Part shown: piece by piece, positions 47,690 to 60,950 of the stretch | How the letters are laid out: each line of letters begins with the position of its first letter | Position numbering within the stretch: the stretch's first letter is position 1 | Assembly: GCA_015179125.1 (NCBI GenBank) | Contig: WHVA01000203.1 | Location: forward strand, 1-64,000 | Length of the DNA: 64,000 nt | Direction of reading: 5' to 3' | Origin: Gautieria morchelliformis | Lineage: Eukaryota; Basidiomycota; Agaricomycetes; Gomphales; Gomphaceae | The notes under the pieces: model-generated | Told to the model about the DNA's origin: nothing | The model's database searches: none | What the model saw: the letters and a program-made list of their open reading frames with translations, nothing else | Translations under genes and position numbers: made by a program

Positions 47690-49830
47690 GAACTAGTGCA
47701 TCGAGTGTTCATAAACCTCACTAAACCTCGCAAGCCCGAAGCCAGAGCCAAGGTCAAGGAACCAGACACTTATGATGGTACTGACCAGGCCAAGCTTCAC
47801 ACCTTCTTCCTCCAATGCATACTCAACTTCAGAGATCGCCCCTCTGCTTTCAAGACTGGGGAATCGAAGGTACAGTATGCTATCTCTTACTTATCTGGTT
47901 CAGCTCTCCAGTATTTTGAGCCTGCAATCCTCGGCGAAATCCAACCTGAGCCAGATTGGCTTGAGGGCTGGGACAGTTTCAAAGCCGAGCTTGAGCTCAA
48001 CTTTGGCCCCTACGACAATGCAGCCCAAGCCGAGATTGTTTTGGAACCCTTCAAGACTTTGGTGTTATTGCTAACACTTCAATCTATCAGAATGTGTCGT
48101 TTACGAGACTCAAAGAATATTAAACAATGCTGCAGCACAACTCCGGAAATAATTTAGTATTGGTACCTTGGTTGCAATCCGCGTAAAAACTAGTCCAAGT
48201 TAATACGGATGGAAGGCAATGCGTTTCTTAGCAGCACTGAACAATAAACTAAAAGACTGTAGGTTCAAGGACACTATCGGGGTCCAAGTGTATTCCAAAA
48301 TATAAAGGAATGTACTTAGCAGGCGAGTTTATAAATGGACTGCCCTGATAATCTACCAGCGCACAGCAATAAAATGAGAGGCAAAGAATAGAATCTAAAG
48401 CGGCTTTTACAAGTAACAGGAATTGACTTGTGAAAGATATTAACCAGGAAAATCAACTGATCAACTCTCTCGGGTATTGGAGTGCGAATGGCAAGACTAT
48501 CAATTGACAGACTCACCCTGTAGAATTACACCCGGAGGATTAGTCTAGGTGGCTAAGCAGAAAAGTATCTATTTAACAAGGAATTAGACACTAAAGTAAG
48601 TGAATAACCCTAGCTGGGATTAGCAGCTTAGTAAGATGCAAGTCACACGAGTCACGTGTAGGATAGAAGCAGTAGATTGCTAGATTGGATGAATATCCTA
48701 GGGGGTCAGAATGGCCTCCTTTTATATTGTAAATTACACAGGATTACGTAAAATGGGGAGCTTCTATCTATTAGGTGAGTCATGTCATAAGTAAATATTT
48801 GCGCAGCTAAAACACACCCTTGTAACTATAGTGGTGTGTTTGTGCAAGGAAATTAAGAATAGCTAGCCAATCACCTTCCCTGATTTGCACTGCTCAGCAT
48901 AGCCTTACACAGCCCTGCATAGCCTTGCATAGCCCTATGACATCAAGGGTCCTATTCAGGGGTTGTAGCATTGCGCTTGGAGGCTCATTGTCCAATAGGA
49001 TTGAATGAATATACACCCTAGTTTTGGCTCTGCATATCATTGGGCAGTCTTGCACATAGCCTTACACAGCCATGGTTGCTATGAAGCAATTCATGTGTCT
49101 GCTGGGTTTGAACTATATTTATGTGTACAGGCTTGTGTAAGCTGCATCGGATATTCCCAATCTCACCAGCTGAGATTGAAAGAGCCAAAGTGTTGGAGTT
49201 GTGGGTGTTTGAGGACGTGCGGCTCTGAATTAGCGCGTTCGAGGATTGCTCCAGTCGGAGTTTGAAATTGAGCGCTGATGACAAAGTTATGGACTCTCAT
49301 GGGTTCATAGCCTTTGTCAAGCACAGTGAAGCAGTTTTGAGCCAAGGAGGTCAGAATAATTGGCGAAGAAATACAGGAAAATTCAAGGAATATTCTAAAG
49401 ACAGTTCCCCATCAAAGCTACATGTATTGGCTGATGTTAAGATGGGAAAAAGGTTTTTTACAGACTTTTTAATGCTTTTTTCGAGATTTTTAGACTAGAA
49501 AGATGGTTCCTACACAAAGATCGAGCTTGAGAAAATCGTTATGAAAGAGCACCACAAAGCAGCACAATTCTTTATTGACTTCTCCTGAGCTTCAACTTGG
49601 ACTCAATGGAACGATGCTGCACTCCAACACTTTGCTTATAAAGGCTTGGCCGACGAATCAAGGATGACCTACTTCACTTCCCTCGATTCCGCAGCCTTGC
49701 CGAGCTTAGAAACTGTGCGCTGGAATGTGACAGCTGTTATTGGGAGCATAAGGAATACGATGCTATGGCCAATGGTCGTAATCCTCAACCTGCACGCTCC
49801 ACTAATCAGTCCAGCAACAATGCCGCTAAC
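47690..49830 (+). pseudogene. Ty3/gypsy gag, interrupted by a family-A LTR
   Basis: The capsid region reads KVKEPDTYDGTDQAKLHTFF, VQYAISYLSGSALQYFEP and ELNFGPYDNAAQAE up to 48036, typical of retrotransposon gag. After the LTR (49517 on) it continues KIVMKEHHKAAQFFIDFS and, with shifts, ALECDSCYWEHKEYDAMANGRN. In-frame stop at about 49586-49588. At about 49831 the sequence changes to Helitron coding. Confidence 0.9.
48037..49516 (-). mobile_element. Family-A solo LTR in gag
   Basis: It runs from TGTTTTGGAACC to CCTACACA. The gag frame is restored by its removal. Flanks are GAGAT (48032-48036) and AAGAT (49517-49521), one mismatch. It belongs to the TGTGTAGGAACC subtype also seen at 57943. 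Confidence 0.88.
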
Positions 49831-49831
49831 A

Positions 49832-52308
49832 TGAGATGTGGATCAGCAATGTTCCACTTGAGCTGCGGTGACTGACCATTCCCGAGCAGTTGCTGGCGGC
49901 GTTCTACTATCCTCGCTGCTTTATCTTCAAGCTTTTTCCCAAGAATCGTTCACCACAAAATCCTGATACGTTACAGCGAGTGTTGTCGGGAAATGTCACC
50001 ACTTACAAGGTCAACATGCCTGACATTGTCAATATGTTGAAGGGCAATTTGATGCCTCGGTCATTGCAGTAACTTTCATTGGTCTTGGTAAAGTACCTAT
50101 ATGCTGGCTTAAAAACACATTCTGTGTTTGCCGTGCGGTCTGTCAAGATTGGTTTTCAGGCGTTAATATCGTGTATTAGTGAACACAGCGAATGCCCGAA
50201 TAACTTGTGCGAATAAGTATGCCGTTCGGCAAATAGGTGAACCAATGAATGTTCACAAGGTAAGAGGGTTGCCTGAACGGGGCTCACCCTATCTACAGTC
50301 GTAGCGAAATAGCCCATGACTCTTGATGATGTAACATGCAAGGTCTCATGGAAGGGCTGTCTAAGTCTCGACAATCCCTTCGCTGGTGAAGGTGCTCCTT
50401 TGGAGCCCTTCGCCAACAGCACAGAAAATGGTTCGGAGGCTAAGGTAACGAAGATGAAGTATGAGAACTCACCAGTGGCGCCTAAGTCCTCTGCTAGTTG
50501 AAGATGGAATCTCCAAGAGAAGGCTTAAGACGATGACCACGGCGAGGTCAAAGCTGCACAAGATGGACGACGTATGATAATTGAACTGGGGAATATACAT
50601 GCGAATGTAAACTACTTATATCGAATGCTCGTAAGGTATCAGCGAATAGGAAAGAGGCCGTCACGAGTCAGGGTTGGATAGGGGTGCGCAGTCATGATAC
50701 TAAGTAGATGGAATAAACATACAATAGAGTGAGGGAAGAATGCGAACATGAAACGACGGAGAGTAAAGGGGGCGAAGGCACTTACGGACAAAACCATGTC
50801 TTGGGACCCGCATACATGCTACCCTGCACGCACTCTTCATTTACTGGGTTGGTCCCGCACGGCCTATGGAAGGGATGTCCTGCGATCACACTTTGGCCAT
50901 ACGAACACCCAATGGGGTTGGATTAAGAAGATGATGGGGTTAATGATGAACCATCATGCCAGGTGAATGGTATCGATCATATTTGATAGCGTGCCTGCTG
51001 GCGCAATGCGCGAGCAGCGAATAGCGGTTCGGAGAATGGGGCGAACAGTGGGTAGAGTGGATGTAGAGGAGGAGTGGTCGGTGGGTGCGGCGAACTCTGG
51101 CGAAGATGCTAGGGAGTGACGAGGGGGAACATAGAGGTAGCGCGGTAGGAGAAATAAACCGGTCATGACACCGTTGTCCTTGAAGCAATTTTATGGTTGA
51201 AAGCAAACAACCCATTATATGCAGGTGTTGCCATTTCCGAAGACCACTTGCAAGAACAGGACCCAGGGTTGGTTGACAGAGAGCGTGAGACATATGTGCC
51301 TGGAAATGAAGGAGATGACAGCGACGGTGGCATTAGTACATGTATCTTTTACTATGTTTGATTCTGTACTCAGAACGCTTGTTGCAAGTAGACACATTTA
51401 TAGCATTCAATGGCAATGAACTGATTGATGAAAGTGTTGACACACCCACTGCCACTCAAAGTAAGCTCTAGCATTGCTGTTCATCTGATCATAGTAACAC
51501 TCATACCTAGTCAAATCAACCAACCCCGATGTCATTCCCTTGCAAGCCCTGGGTTGCTGTGGCACAGATCTCACGAACGTGTCTACAAGTGAGCTGATGT
51601 TGTACGTGCTTGCCAATATTGAGAAAGAGGGCGACGAGGGTGGGTATGCTGTATGTCATGGCAAGCGTCCAGCGACCGAATTTGGCCAACCATGACCGGG
51701 GGAACCTGCTGACACGCATGGCAGAAATCTGCTCGCAGCGGCTTTCCCATGCTTTTGGCCCTATGGTGTTGGTGGCATTGAGTTGGTTTGCCCTCGCAAA
51801 GTCAGCTTTTCTGAACACATCAAATGGTGCCTGAAATACCATGGTCCTCGCTTTGCCACACACCACAGTTTCCCCTTTGTGACGTTTGGCATTGAGCAGA
51901 AACGCCAAGGTCTTCATTCAGCTCGGTTACAGATGCAACGCCGGAATTTTGAATCAGATGCTCACATATTGTCAACCATTACCCCAGCTGACGTTTACAA
52001 GGGGCAGCTTGAGGAGGACTCCCATCAGCCAATCAGTGATCCATGGCTTCGACTTCTCAAGAAACACATTTTTGTTACCGGCAGTCGAATAATGGGTTCT
52101 GACCAGATGCGTGTGGGTTACTGTAGTCAAATCTGGTCAACAACCATGTTTCTGAATCCTCCAACACTGTGGACAACTTGTAACTATTGTGATATTCATG
52201 ATCCTATTGTTCAAATATTAGTGGGTGAAGAAATTGACATTGACCATTTCTTACGCACGGCAGGGCCCAGCGTGGAGAAACGTGCAGAGAATGTTGCCCG
52301 TAACCCTT
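49832..52308 (+). pseudogene. Helitron Rep-region relic, split by a B LTR
   Basis: 49832-50140 encodes PEQLLAAFYYPRCFIFKLFPK and GNVTTYKVNMPDIVNMLKGNLMP, the region upstream of Rep in fungal Helitrons. After the B LTR, 51171-52308 continues LEAILWLKANNPLYAGVAISEDHL, a frame-shifted middle, then SFSEHIKWCLKYHGPRFATHHSFPFV, IEQKRQGLHSARLQMQRRNF and ISDPWLRLLKKHIFVTGSRIMGSDQ, the Helitron helicase-like N domain (PF14214). The HUH catalytic part and helicase are missing. Stops and shifts make it inactive. Confidence 0.9.
50141..51170 (+). mobile_element. Family-B LTR (short form) in the Helitron relic
   Basis: It starts TGTCAAGATTGG and ends GGTCATGACA. The Helitron coding continues on both sides, so it is an insertion, but the flanks (CGGTC and CCGTT) differ at two of five bases, so the duplication has decayed or was altered. 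Confidence 0.8.
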
Positions 52309-53341
52309 TGGCATGACTCATTTATTTCTTGTACCCAGCTATCCCTATTTTCCCCTTCACCACTCCTCCTCCATGTTCGCTCGGCTTCACCCTTACCTTC
52401 GACCATGCCTCCCCTATGCTTGCTCCATTCGCCCTTTGCTGCATTCACCGAACGACCATTCACTACTCGCATCATTTGCCAGTAGGCATGCCATCAAACA
52501 CGATCGACATCCTTTACCCGGCTTGATGGTTCATCACTGGTCCCATCATCTTCTCGACTCAACCCCCTTTGGGCATTCCTATAGCCGGAATGCATTCGCG
52601 GGGCATCCTACCTGTAGATCATGTGGGATCAACCCAGCAGACCAAGAGTCCATGCAGGGTAACCTGTATGCAGTTCTCAAGGCATGTTTTCGTACTTAGG
52701 TACCTTTGCCCTCTTTCCTCCCCTCGTTTCATGTTTGCACTCCTCTTTCATCCTATTGTATATCTGTTTCATCTATTTGTATCCCGACTGTGCACCCCTA
52801 TCGAACCCTGCCTGACTCAAGACGGCCTCTTTCCTATTCGCTAGCATCATATGAGCATTCGGTATAAGTAGTCTACATTCGCATGTATATTCCCCAGTTC
52901 AATTATCATATGTCTATCTTGTGCAAAACTTGACCTCACTGTGACCATCGTCTTGAGCCCTCTCCTATAGATTCCTATCTTCGACCAGAGGAGGACTTAG
53001 GCACCACTGGTGAGTTTTTGTACTTCACCTTCATTACCTTAGCCTTCGTACTATTACCAGTGCTGTTGGGAAGGGCTCCGAAGGGGCACCTTCACCGGCG
53101 AAAGGATTGTTGCTGCTTAAACAACCTTTCCTTGACACCTTGCACGTTACATCGTCAAGTGTCATGGGCTACTTCACTATGACTGTAGATAGGGCAAGCT
53201 CCGTTCAGGCAACCCTCTTACCTTCTGAACATTTATTGGTTCATCTCATTTGCCAAAAGGCACACTTATTCGCACAAGCTATTCGGGCATTCACTGTGTT
53301 CACTAATACACGATATTAACGCCTAAAAACCAATCTTGACA
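52309..53341 (-). mobile_element. Family-B LTR (short form), reverse
   Basis: Plus-strand ends are TGGCATGAC (one change from TGTCATGAC) and AATCTTGACA. Left is Helitron coding, right is a gypsy leader, and no target duplication is present, so one border reflects a rearrangement rather than simple insertion. Confidence 0.75.
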
Positions 53342-53405
53342 GTATAATTGAACTAACAACTGCAGTCAAAGCATTACTCTGCCCACTTGTCATTCCCTTC
53401 TATAT

Positions 53406-54659
53406 ATGCACCCTACTCCACTTCTATTCGCGGGACAACCTCACCCCTTTGCGGGACAACCTCACCCCTTCGTGGGACAACCTCCCCTGCAACAACCTTT
53501 CACACAGATTCCTGCCCCACCTGGTGGGCCTGCACCTCTTCTATTCGTGGGACAACCTCACCCCTTTGTGGGACAACCTCCCCTGCAACAACCTTTCGCA
53601 CAGATTCCTGTCCCACCTGGTGGGCCTGCACCTCTTCCATTCACGGGACAACCTCACCCCTTCATGGGACAACCTCCCCTGCAACAACCTTTTGCACAGA
53701 TTCCTGCCCCACCTGGTGGGCCTGCGCCACTTCTATTCGGGGGACAACCTCATCCCTTTGCAGGTCAACCTCCCCCACAACAACCTTTCACACAGATTCC
53801 TGCCCCACCTTGCGGGCCTGCGCCTCTTCTATTTGCGGGACAACATCTCCTGCAACAACCGTTCACACAGATTCCTGCCCTACCTGGCGGGCCTGCGCCT
53901 TCTCCTCCACCACACTTTGAACCATCCTCCACAACTCGTACTCGCAACTGCTCTATTTTGAACACGAACCCTTTCTACTCTCTACCATCTGTGTATTTGT
54001 TTACTTCTATTAGCTCCCATTCCAATTCATCCTTCATCATTCATGTACACCTTCCCGGTCTCTCTAACTCCATTCCTACTCTCATCGACTCTGGTGCCAC
54101 TTCGAATTTCATTGATAGCTCATTCTCCTCTCGTCCTGGTTTTGTATGTACATCGCTCCATTCGCCGATTGCTCTCTCCCTTTTTGATGGGAAACCAGCC
54201 ACTGCTGGTTTCATCCACGACGATCTAGATACTAGGCTCACGTTCAGTGACTCCTCTTCGCAGGACATTTCGCTACTTGTCACAAGGTTACATCCTTCGG
54301 CCACTATCGTTCTTGGGCTTCCATGGCTTCACTCTACGAAACCCACCATCGATTGGGGCTCTCTCTTGATTACCATTCCCTCCGACACTGATTCCATGCT
54401 CCCACGCATGACCATCATCATGGCCCGCACAATGATTTCCCCTCTGGCTATCTTCGACAGTATCCCCGAACTCCACACTGCCTTGATGCTTTCACCACCG
54501 TCAGTTCCCGGTTCAAATTCATCCCTGCCATCCTTGGGTTACATCCCGAATGTGGTGATTGGACAACTCTCTTACATCCCGGACCTTCCACCAGATGTCA
54601 CTTCTTTGCCCGCTCCTATTCCGAATCTTTCTGGTTACGAACAGCGATGTGGATGGTGA
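53406..54659 (+). pseudogene. gypsy-2 gag-protease ORF with Pro/Gln-rich repeats
   Basis: A 417-codon open frame. Residues 1-170 are tandem repeats of the type GQPHPFVGQPPLQQPFTQIP. Residues about 195-330 are a retropepsin-like domain with LIDSGATSNFIDSSF (catalytic Asp) and IVLGLPWLHSTKPTIDW. The terminal part (SYIPDLPPDVTSLPAPIP) is unplaced. The frame is open, but downstream pol pieces at 56267, 57898 and 61937 are scattered by LTR insertions, so the element is dead. Confidence 0.85.
53424..53903 (+). repeat. Five tandem units, 96-bp period
   Basis: Units start at 53424 (117 bp), 53541, 53637, 53733 and 53829 (75 bp). The internal spacing is exactly 96 bp (32 codons). The repeat keeps frame throughout, encoding QPF(T/A)QIP(A/V)PPGGPAP. 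Confidence 0.9.
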
Positions 54660-55003
54660 ACCATTGCTTCTCTCAGTCAAGCCTATCAAGAATCACTCCA
54701 CTGAGACCTCCATATCGCTTCCTAATACTCTCATCTATCCATTTTCAGCCACGGAAGAAAGCATAATATAAACCGAACCTATTTGACCAAAAACAGAACC
54801 TGTTCCAAGCCATCCTCACCCCTGTACACCATGTATAGAATCACTGACCGATGACCACCTCCCATTCTATTCTTAACCGCCTGATCCGCCCCCTACATGA
54901 AGGACAACACCGCATATAAGCCTAATCAGCATGGCCGCCTTTGAGCTAATCATGAAACTTGGTGAAGAGGAAACATTCATGTTAAACATGCATCCTATGA
55001 TCC

Positions 55004-56266
55004 TGTCATGACGCGTTTATCTCCCTTACTTAGTTTTCCTATTTTTTCACCCCACCTTCGTGTTCGTTCCGATCACCATTGTTATGTTCGGCAACCAACT
55101 TTCGCTGTTCGCACCAACTACTATAGCCGCACCGTCAAAACGTACCATCGATGTCCTGAGACTGACTCGGCAGTCATCACTGGGCCTACCACCTCCTTTG
55201 CTCGACCCTCCTCCGATGGCGTCCAAATAGTTGGGTTGTCATGACCCGTGCATTTCCTGCATCGTGGTATCCCCGTCTCCCTTTCGCCACTCCTCCTCAG
55301 TGTTCGCTCGGCTTCGCCCTCCATCTCGACCTCTCCTCCCATATGTCACCTCTGTTCGACCTCCCTTGCATCTCGCTGAACGGCTATTCGCTGCTCGCAT
55401 CATTCGCCAGCAGGCACACCATCAAAAACGATCGATATCATTCACCCGGCATGATGGTCCATCATTAACCCCATCGTCTTAAATCCGACCCCATTGGGCG
55501 TTCGTATGGTCGGAGTATGTTCGCAGGGCATCCCCTCCATAGGCCGTGCGGAATCAACCCAGTAGACCAAGAGTCCGTGCAGGGTAGCATGTACACGGGT
55601 CCCAAGACATGGTTTTGTCCATAAATGCCTTCGCCACCTCTACTCTCCGTCGTTTCATGCATTCCCCTTTCTTACATTCTATTGTATGTTTATTTCATCT
55701 ATGTTGTATCATGACTGCGCACCCCTATCCAACCCTGACTTGTGACGGCCTCTTTCCTATTCGCTGATACCTTACGAGCATTCGATATAAGTAGTTTACA
55801 TTCGCATGTACATTTCCCAGTTCAATTATCATACGTCGTCCATCTTGTGCAAACTTGACCTCGCTGTGATCATCGCCTTGAGCCTCTCCTTGAAGATCTC
55901 TATCTTCGACCAGCCAAGGATTTCGGCATCACTGGTGAGTTCTCATACTTCATCTTCGTTACCTTAGCCTTCGAACTACTTTCTGTGCTGTTGGTGAAGG
56001 GCTCCAAAGGAGCACCTTCGCCAGCGAAGGGACCGTCGAAACTTAGACAGCCCTTCCGCGATATCTTGCACGTTACGTCGTCAAGTGCTGCGAGCTGTTT
56101 CACTACGACTGTAGACAGGGCAAGCCCCATTCGGGCAACCCCTTTGTTTCGTGAACATTCATCAGTTCACTTATTCGCCGAATGGCATACTTATTCGCAC
56201 AAGTTATTCGGGCATTCGTTGTGTTCACTAATACACGATATTAACGCCTAAAAACCAATCTTGACA
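55004..56266 (-). mobile_element. Family-B solo LTR (long form)
   Basis: Plus-strand ends are TGTCATGACG and AATCTTGACA, with GATCC duplicated at 54999-55003 and 56267-56271. An internal TGTCATGACC at about 55237 marks the position where short-form copies begin. Confidence 0.92.
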
Positions 56267-56447
56267 GATCCCCGAACCCACTTCGCTTCACGCTGTAGGC
56301 AATGCACCAGCTCCAACTACCCTTCTTCACGAAAACACCCTCCTGAGGGACAAGTTAGAGATGTTCAGAACTGTGGTACCAGAGGAGTACCACGACTTCT
56401 TCAATATCTTTTCACATACTAAAGCCAAGGACTTGCCCCCACATCAC

Positions 56448-57897
56448 TGTGTGGGAACCGTTGCTAATGAAAAGCCTCGTGAAAAAAGGATTAAAATCGC
56501 TTTGAAACCCTGTTTTCCCAGCTGATAGTAGCTAATACATGTGGCAATTGTTGGGAGAACTCTATTCAAATATCCCTTGAATTTCCTCTTATTTCCTTGC
56601 CATTTAACTTGGCTTCCCTGGCTCAAAAACTCCTTATTCTGTCAGGCAGAGTTATGAACCCATGCAGGTCCACAACTCTGCCACAGCCGCTCAGTTTCAA
56701 ACTCCGATAGGAGCTTCCCACGAACCGTAAACTCGGAGTTGCAGGCACTCAAGCACCTACAACTCCAGTACCTTGGCTCACTCAAACTCAGCCACTGAGG
56801 CTGAATGTGTCCTCTACCGCTTACACAAGCCTGTGCAATTCAAACCCAGCTGGCACATGACTTGCATCATAGCAACCATGGCTGTGCAAGGCTGCGTACA
56901 AAGTCACACAAAGATGTACAAAGCCAAAACTAGGGTGCAGATTTGATAAAGCCTATTAGATGAATGGATCCTCCAAACGCAACGGTACAACACCAAATAG
57001 GCCCCTTGATGTCATAGCGGCTGTGCAGGGCAGTGCAGGGCAGTGCAAGGCTGTGAAAGGCTGTGTAAGGCTGTGCAAACCAGGGAAGGTGATTGGCTAT
57101 CTATTTCCAATTTCTCTGCACAAACACGCCACAATAGTTACGAGGGTGTGCTTCAGCAGTGCAAATATTTACTTATGACATCACTCGCCTAATAGATAGA
57201 AGAACCCCATTTTACGTAATCCTGTGTATTTTACAATATAAAAGGAGGCCATTCTGACCTCCTAGAATCATCATTCTAGCAATCTAACATCTTCTATCCA
57301 TGTGACCTCGTGTGACTTGCATCTTACTAAGCTGCTAATCCCAGCTAGGGTTATTCACTTACTTTAGTGTCTAATTCCTTGTTAAGTAGATACTTTTCTG
57401 CTTAGCCACCTAGACTAATCCTCCGGGTGTAATTCTACAGAGTGAGTCTGTCAATTGATAGTCTTGCCATTCGCACTCCAATACCCGAGACGATCTGATC
57501 AGTCGATTTTCCTGATTAGAGACTTTCACAAGTCACTTCTAAAACTCATTCATCCCTCGTTTTATTGCTGTGTGCTGGTAGATTATCAGGGCAGTCCATT
57601 TATAAACTCGCCTGCTAAGTACATTCCTTTATATTTTGGAATACGCTTGGACCCCGATAGTGTCCTTGAACCTACAATCTTTTAGTTTATTGTTAAGTGC
57701 TGCTAAGAAACGCATTGCCTTCCATCCGTATTAACTTGGACTAGTTTTTACGCGGATTGCAACCAAGGTACAAATATTAAATTATTTCCGGAGTTGTGCT
57801 GCAGCATTGTTTAATATTCTTTGAGTCTCGTAAACGACACGTTCTGATAGATTGAAGTGTTAGCAATAACACCAAAGTCTTGAAGGGTTCCAAAACA
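56448..57897 (+). mobile_element. Family-A solo LTR
   Basis: It runs from TGTGTGGGAACC to GGTTCCAAAACA, with ATCAC (56443-56447) and ATCGC (57898-57902) as a one-mismatch target duplication. A TATAAAAG box lies at 57237-57244. The GTGCAGGGCAGTGCAGGGCA-like word is repeated at about 57021-57080. Confidence 0.92.
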
Positions 57898-58169
57898 ATC
57901 GCCCTTATGACCACACCATTGAAATCGATAACAATGGCACACTGTGTAGGAACCATCTTTCTATTCTAAAAATCTCGAAAAAAGCATTAAAAAGTCTGTA
58001 AAAAAAACCTTTTTCCCATCTTAACATCAGCCAATACGCGTCGCAGCTTTGATGGGGAACTGTCTTTAGAATATTCCTTGAATTTTCTTGCATTTTTTCG
58101 CCAATTGTTAAACATAGGATTTGTCAGCTTGGCTCTCTACAACTTTCTGCCATTGCTCACTCACGTCTC

Positions 58170-59407
58170 TGTCATGACGCGTTTATTTCCCATACTCAGA
58201 TGCTCTGTTCTCCCATTTCTCACTCCACCTTCGTGTTCGTTCCAATAACCCTTGCCATGTTCGGCAACCGATCCTCGCTCTTCGTGCCATTTACCATGGC
58301 CATGCCGTCGAAGCACGATCGACGTCCCTGAACTGACTTGGCAGTCATCGCTGGGCCTATCACCTCTGCTCAACCCTCTTTCGATGGTGTTCCTATGATC
58401 GGACTGTCATGACTTGTGTATTTCCTGGACCTTGTTATCCCCATTTCCCCTTTCACCACTCCTCCCCCTTGTTCGCTCGGCTTTGCCCTCCCCTTCAACC
58501 ACTTCTCCCCTATGTCATCTCCATTCGCTCTTCCTCGCATTTCTCCAAACCGCTATTCGCTGCTCACGCATTTTGCCAGCAGGCACGCCATCAAATACGA
58601 TCGATACCATTTACCCGGCATGATGGTTCATCACTAACCCCATCATCTTCTTAATCCAACCCCTTTGGGTGTTCATATGGCCAAAGTGTGTTCGCAGGAG
58701 GTCCCTTCCGTAGGTCGTGCGGGATCAACCCAGTAGACGAAGAGTCCGTGCAGGGTAGCATGTATGCGGGTCCCAAGACATGGTTTTGTACATGAGTGCC
58801 TTCGCCACCTTTACTCTCTGTCGTTTCATGTTTGCACTCTTCCCTCACTCTATTGTATGTTTATTCCATCTACTTAGTATCATGACTGCCCACCCCTATC
58901 CAACCCTGACTCATGATGGCCTCTTTCCTATTCGCTGATGCCTTACGAGCATTAGATATAAGTAGTTTACATTCGCATGTATATTCTCCAGTTCAATTAT
59001 CATACGTCGTCCATCTTGTGCAAACTTGACCTCACTGTGATCATCATTTTGAGCCTTCTCCTGGAGATTTCTATCTTCAACCAGAAGAGGACTTAGGCAT
59101 CACTGGTGAGTTCTCATACTTCATCTTCGTTACCTTAGCCTTTGAACTATTTTCTGTGCTGACGGCGAAGGGATTGTCGCTACTTAGACAGCCCTTCCGT
59201 GACACCTTGCATGTTACATCGTCAAGTGCCACGGGCTATTTGGCTACGACTGTAGATAGGGCGAGCTCCGCTCGGGCAGCCCTCTTATCTTGTGAACATT
59301 TATTGGTTCACCTATTCGCCGAATGGCATACTTATTCGCACAAGTCATTCGGGCATTCGCTGTGTTCACTACTACATGATATTAACACCTAAAAACCAAT
59401 CTTGACA
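58170..59407 (-). mobile_element. Family-B LTR (long form) nested in an A LTR
   Basis: Plus-strand ends are TGTCATGACG and AATCTTGACA. An internal TGTCATGACT at about 58407 is the short-form start. About 35 bp of extra sequence at its left side and no clear target duplication suggest a local rearrangement. Confidence 0.82.
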
Positions 59408-59706
59408 CTCAACTCAAAACTGCTTTATTGTACTTGACAAAGGCTATGAACCCATGAGAGTCCATAAGTTTGTCATCGGCACTCAATTTCAAACTCCGAC
59501 CGGAGCAATCCTCAAACCCGCTAATTCAGAGCCGCACGTCCTCAAACACCCACAACTCCGACACTTTGGCTCTTTCAATCTCAGCTGGTGAGATTGGGAA
59601 TATCCGGTGCAGCTTACACAAGCCTGTACACATAAATGTAGTTCAAACCCAGCAGGCACATGACTTGCTTCATAGCAAACATGGCTGTGTAAGGCTGTGT
59701 GCCAGA

Positions 59707-60950
59707 TGTCAAGATTGGTTTTTAGGCGTTAATATCGTGTATTAGTGAACACAGCGAATGCCCGAATAACTTGTGCAAATAAGTATGCCGTTCGGCGAAT
59801 AGATGAACCAATGAATGTTCACAAGGTAAGAGGGTTGCCCGAACGGGGCTCACCCTGTCTACAGTCGTAGCCAAATAGCCCGTGGCACTTGACGATGTAA
59901 CATGCAAGGTCTCACGGAAGGGCTGTCTAAGTCTCGACAATCCCTTTGCCGTCAGCACAGAAAATAGTTCAAAGGCTAAGGTAAGGAAGATGAAGTATGA
60001 GAACTCACCAGTGATGCCTAAGTCCTCTTCTGGTTGAAGATAGAAATCTCCAGGAGAAGGCTCAAAATGATGATCACAGTGAGGTCAAATTTGCACAAGA
60101 TGAACGACGTATGATAATTGAACTGGAGAATATACATGTGAATGTAAACTACTTATCTCGAATGCCCATAAGGTATCATCAAATAGGAAAGAGGCCGTCA
60201 CAAGTCAGGGTTGGATAGGGGTGCGCAGTCATGATACAACATAGATGAAATAAACATACAATAGAATGAGAGAAGAGGGAGAACATGAAACGATGGAGGG
60301 TGAAGGTGGCGAAGACACCTGTGTACGAAATTATGTCTTGGGGCCCGCATATACACTGCCCTGCACGGGTTCTTCATCTACTGGGTTAATCCCACACGAC
60401 CCACAGGTAGGACGTCCTGCGAACACACCCTGCTCATATGAACACCAAAAGGGGGTTGGATCGAGAAGCTGATGGAGTTACTGACGAGCCATCATGCCGG
60501 ATAGGGATGTCAATCGTGATTTGATGGTGTGCCTGCTGGCGAATGATGCGAGCAGCGAATGGTCGTTCAGCGAAATGTGAGGAAGAGTGAACAGAGGTGA
60601 CATAGAGGAGGAGAGGTCAAGGTGGAGGGCGAAGCCGAGCGAACACTGGGGAGGAGTAGCGAAAGGGGAAATGGGGATAACAAGGTGCAGGAAATACACA
60701 GGTCATGACAATCCAATTACCAGAACACCATCGGAAGAGGGTCAAGCAGAGGAGGTGGTAGACCCAGCGATGACTGCCAAGTCAGTCCAAAGACGTCAAT
60801 CGTGCATTTGACGGCGTGGCTATGGTAATTGGCGCGAACAGCGAGAATTGGTTGCCGAACATGACAATGGCGATCGGAACGAACACGAAGGTGGAGTGAG
60901 AAAATAGGAGAACTGAGCATCTGAGTATGGGAAATAAACGCATCATGACA
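59707..60950 (+). mobile_element. Family-B LTR (long form) nested in an A LTR
   Basis: It runs from TGTCAAGATTGG to ATCATGACA with CCAGA (59702-59706) and CAAGA (60951-60955). Other A copies read GCAAGACTGCC at this point, so the left duplication has one mutation. An internal end motif lies at about 60701-60709. Confidence 0.88.

Noticed and set aside
52309..53341. Simple B-LTR insertion into the Helitron relic
   Set aside because: Helitron coding is present only on the left and no target duplication exists, so a rearranged border is more likely.
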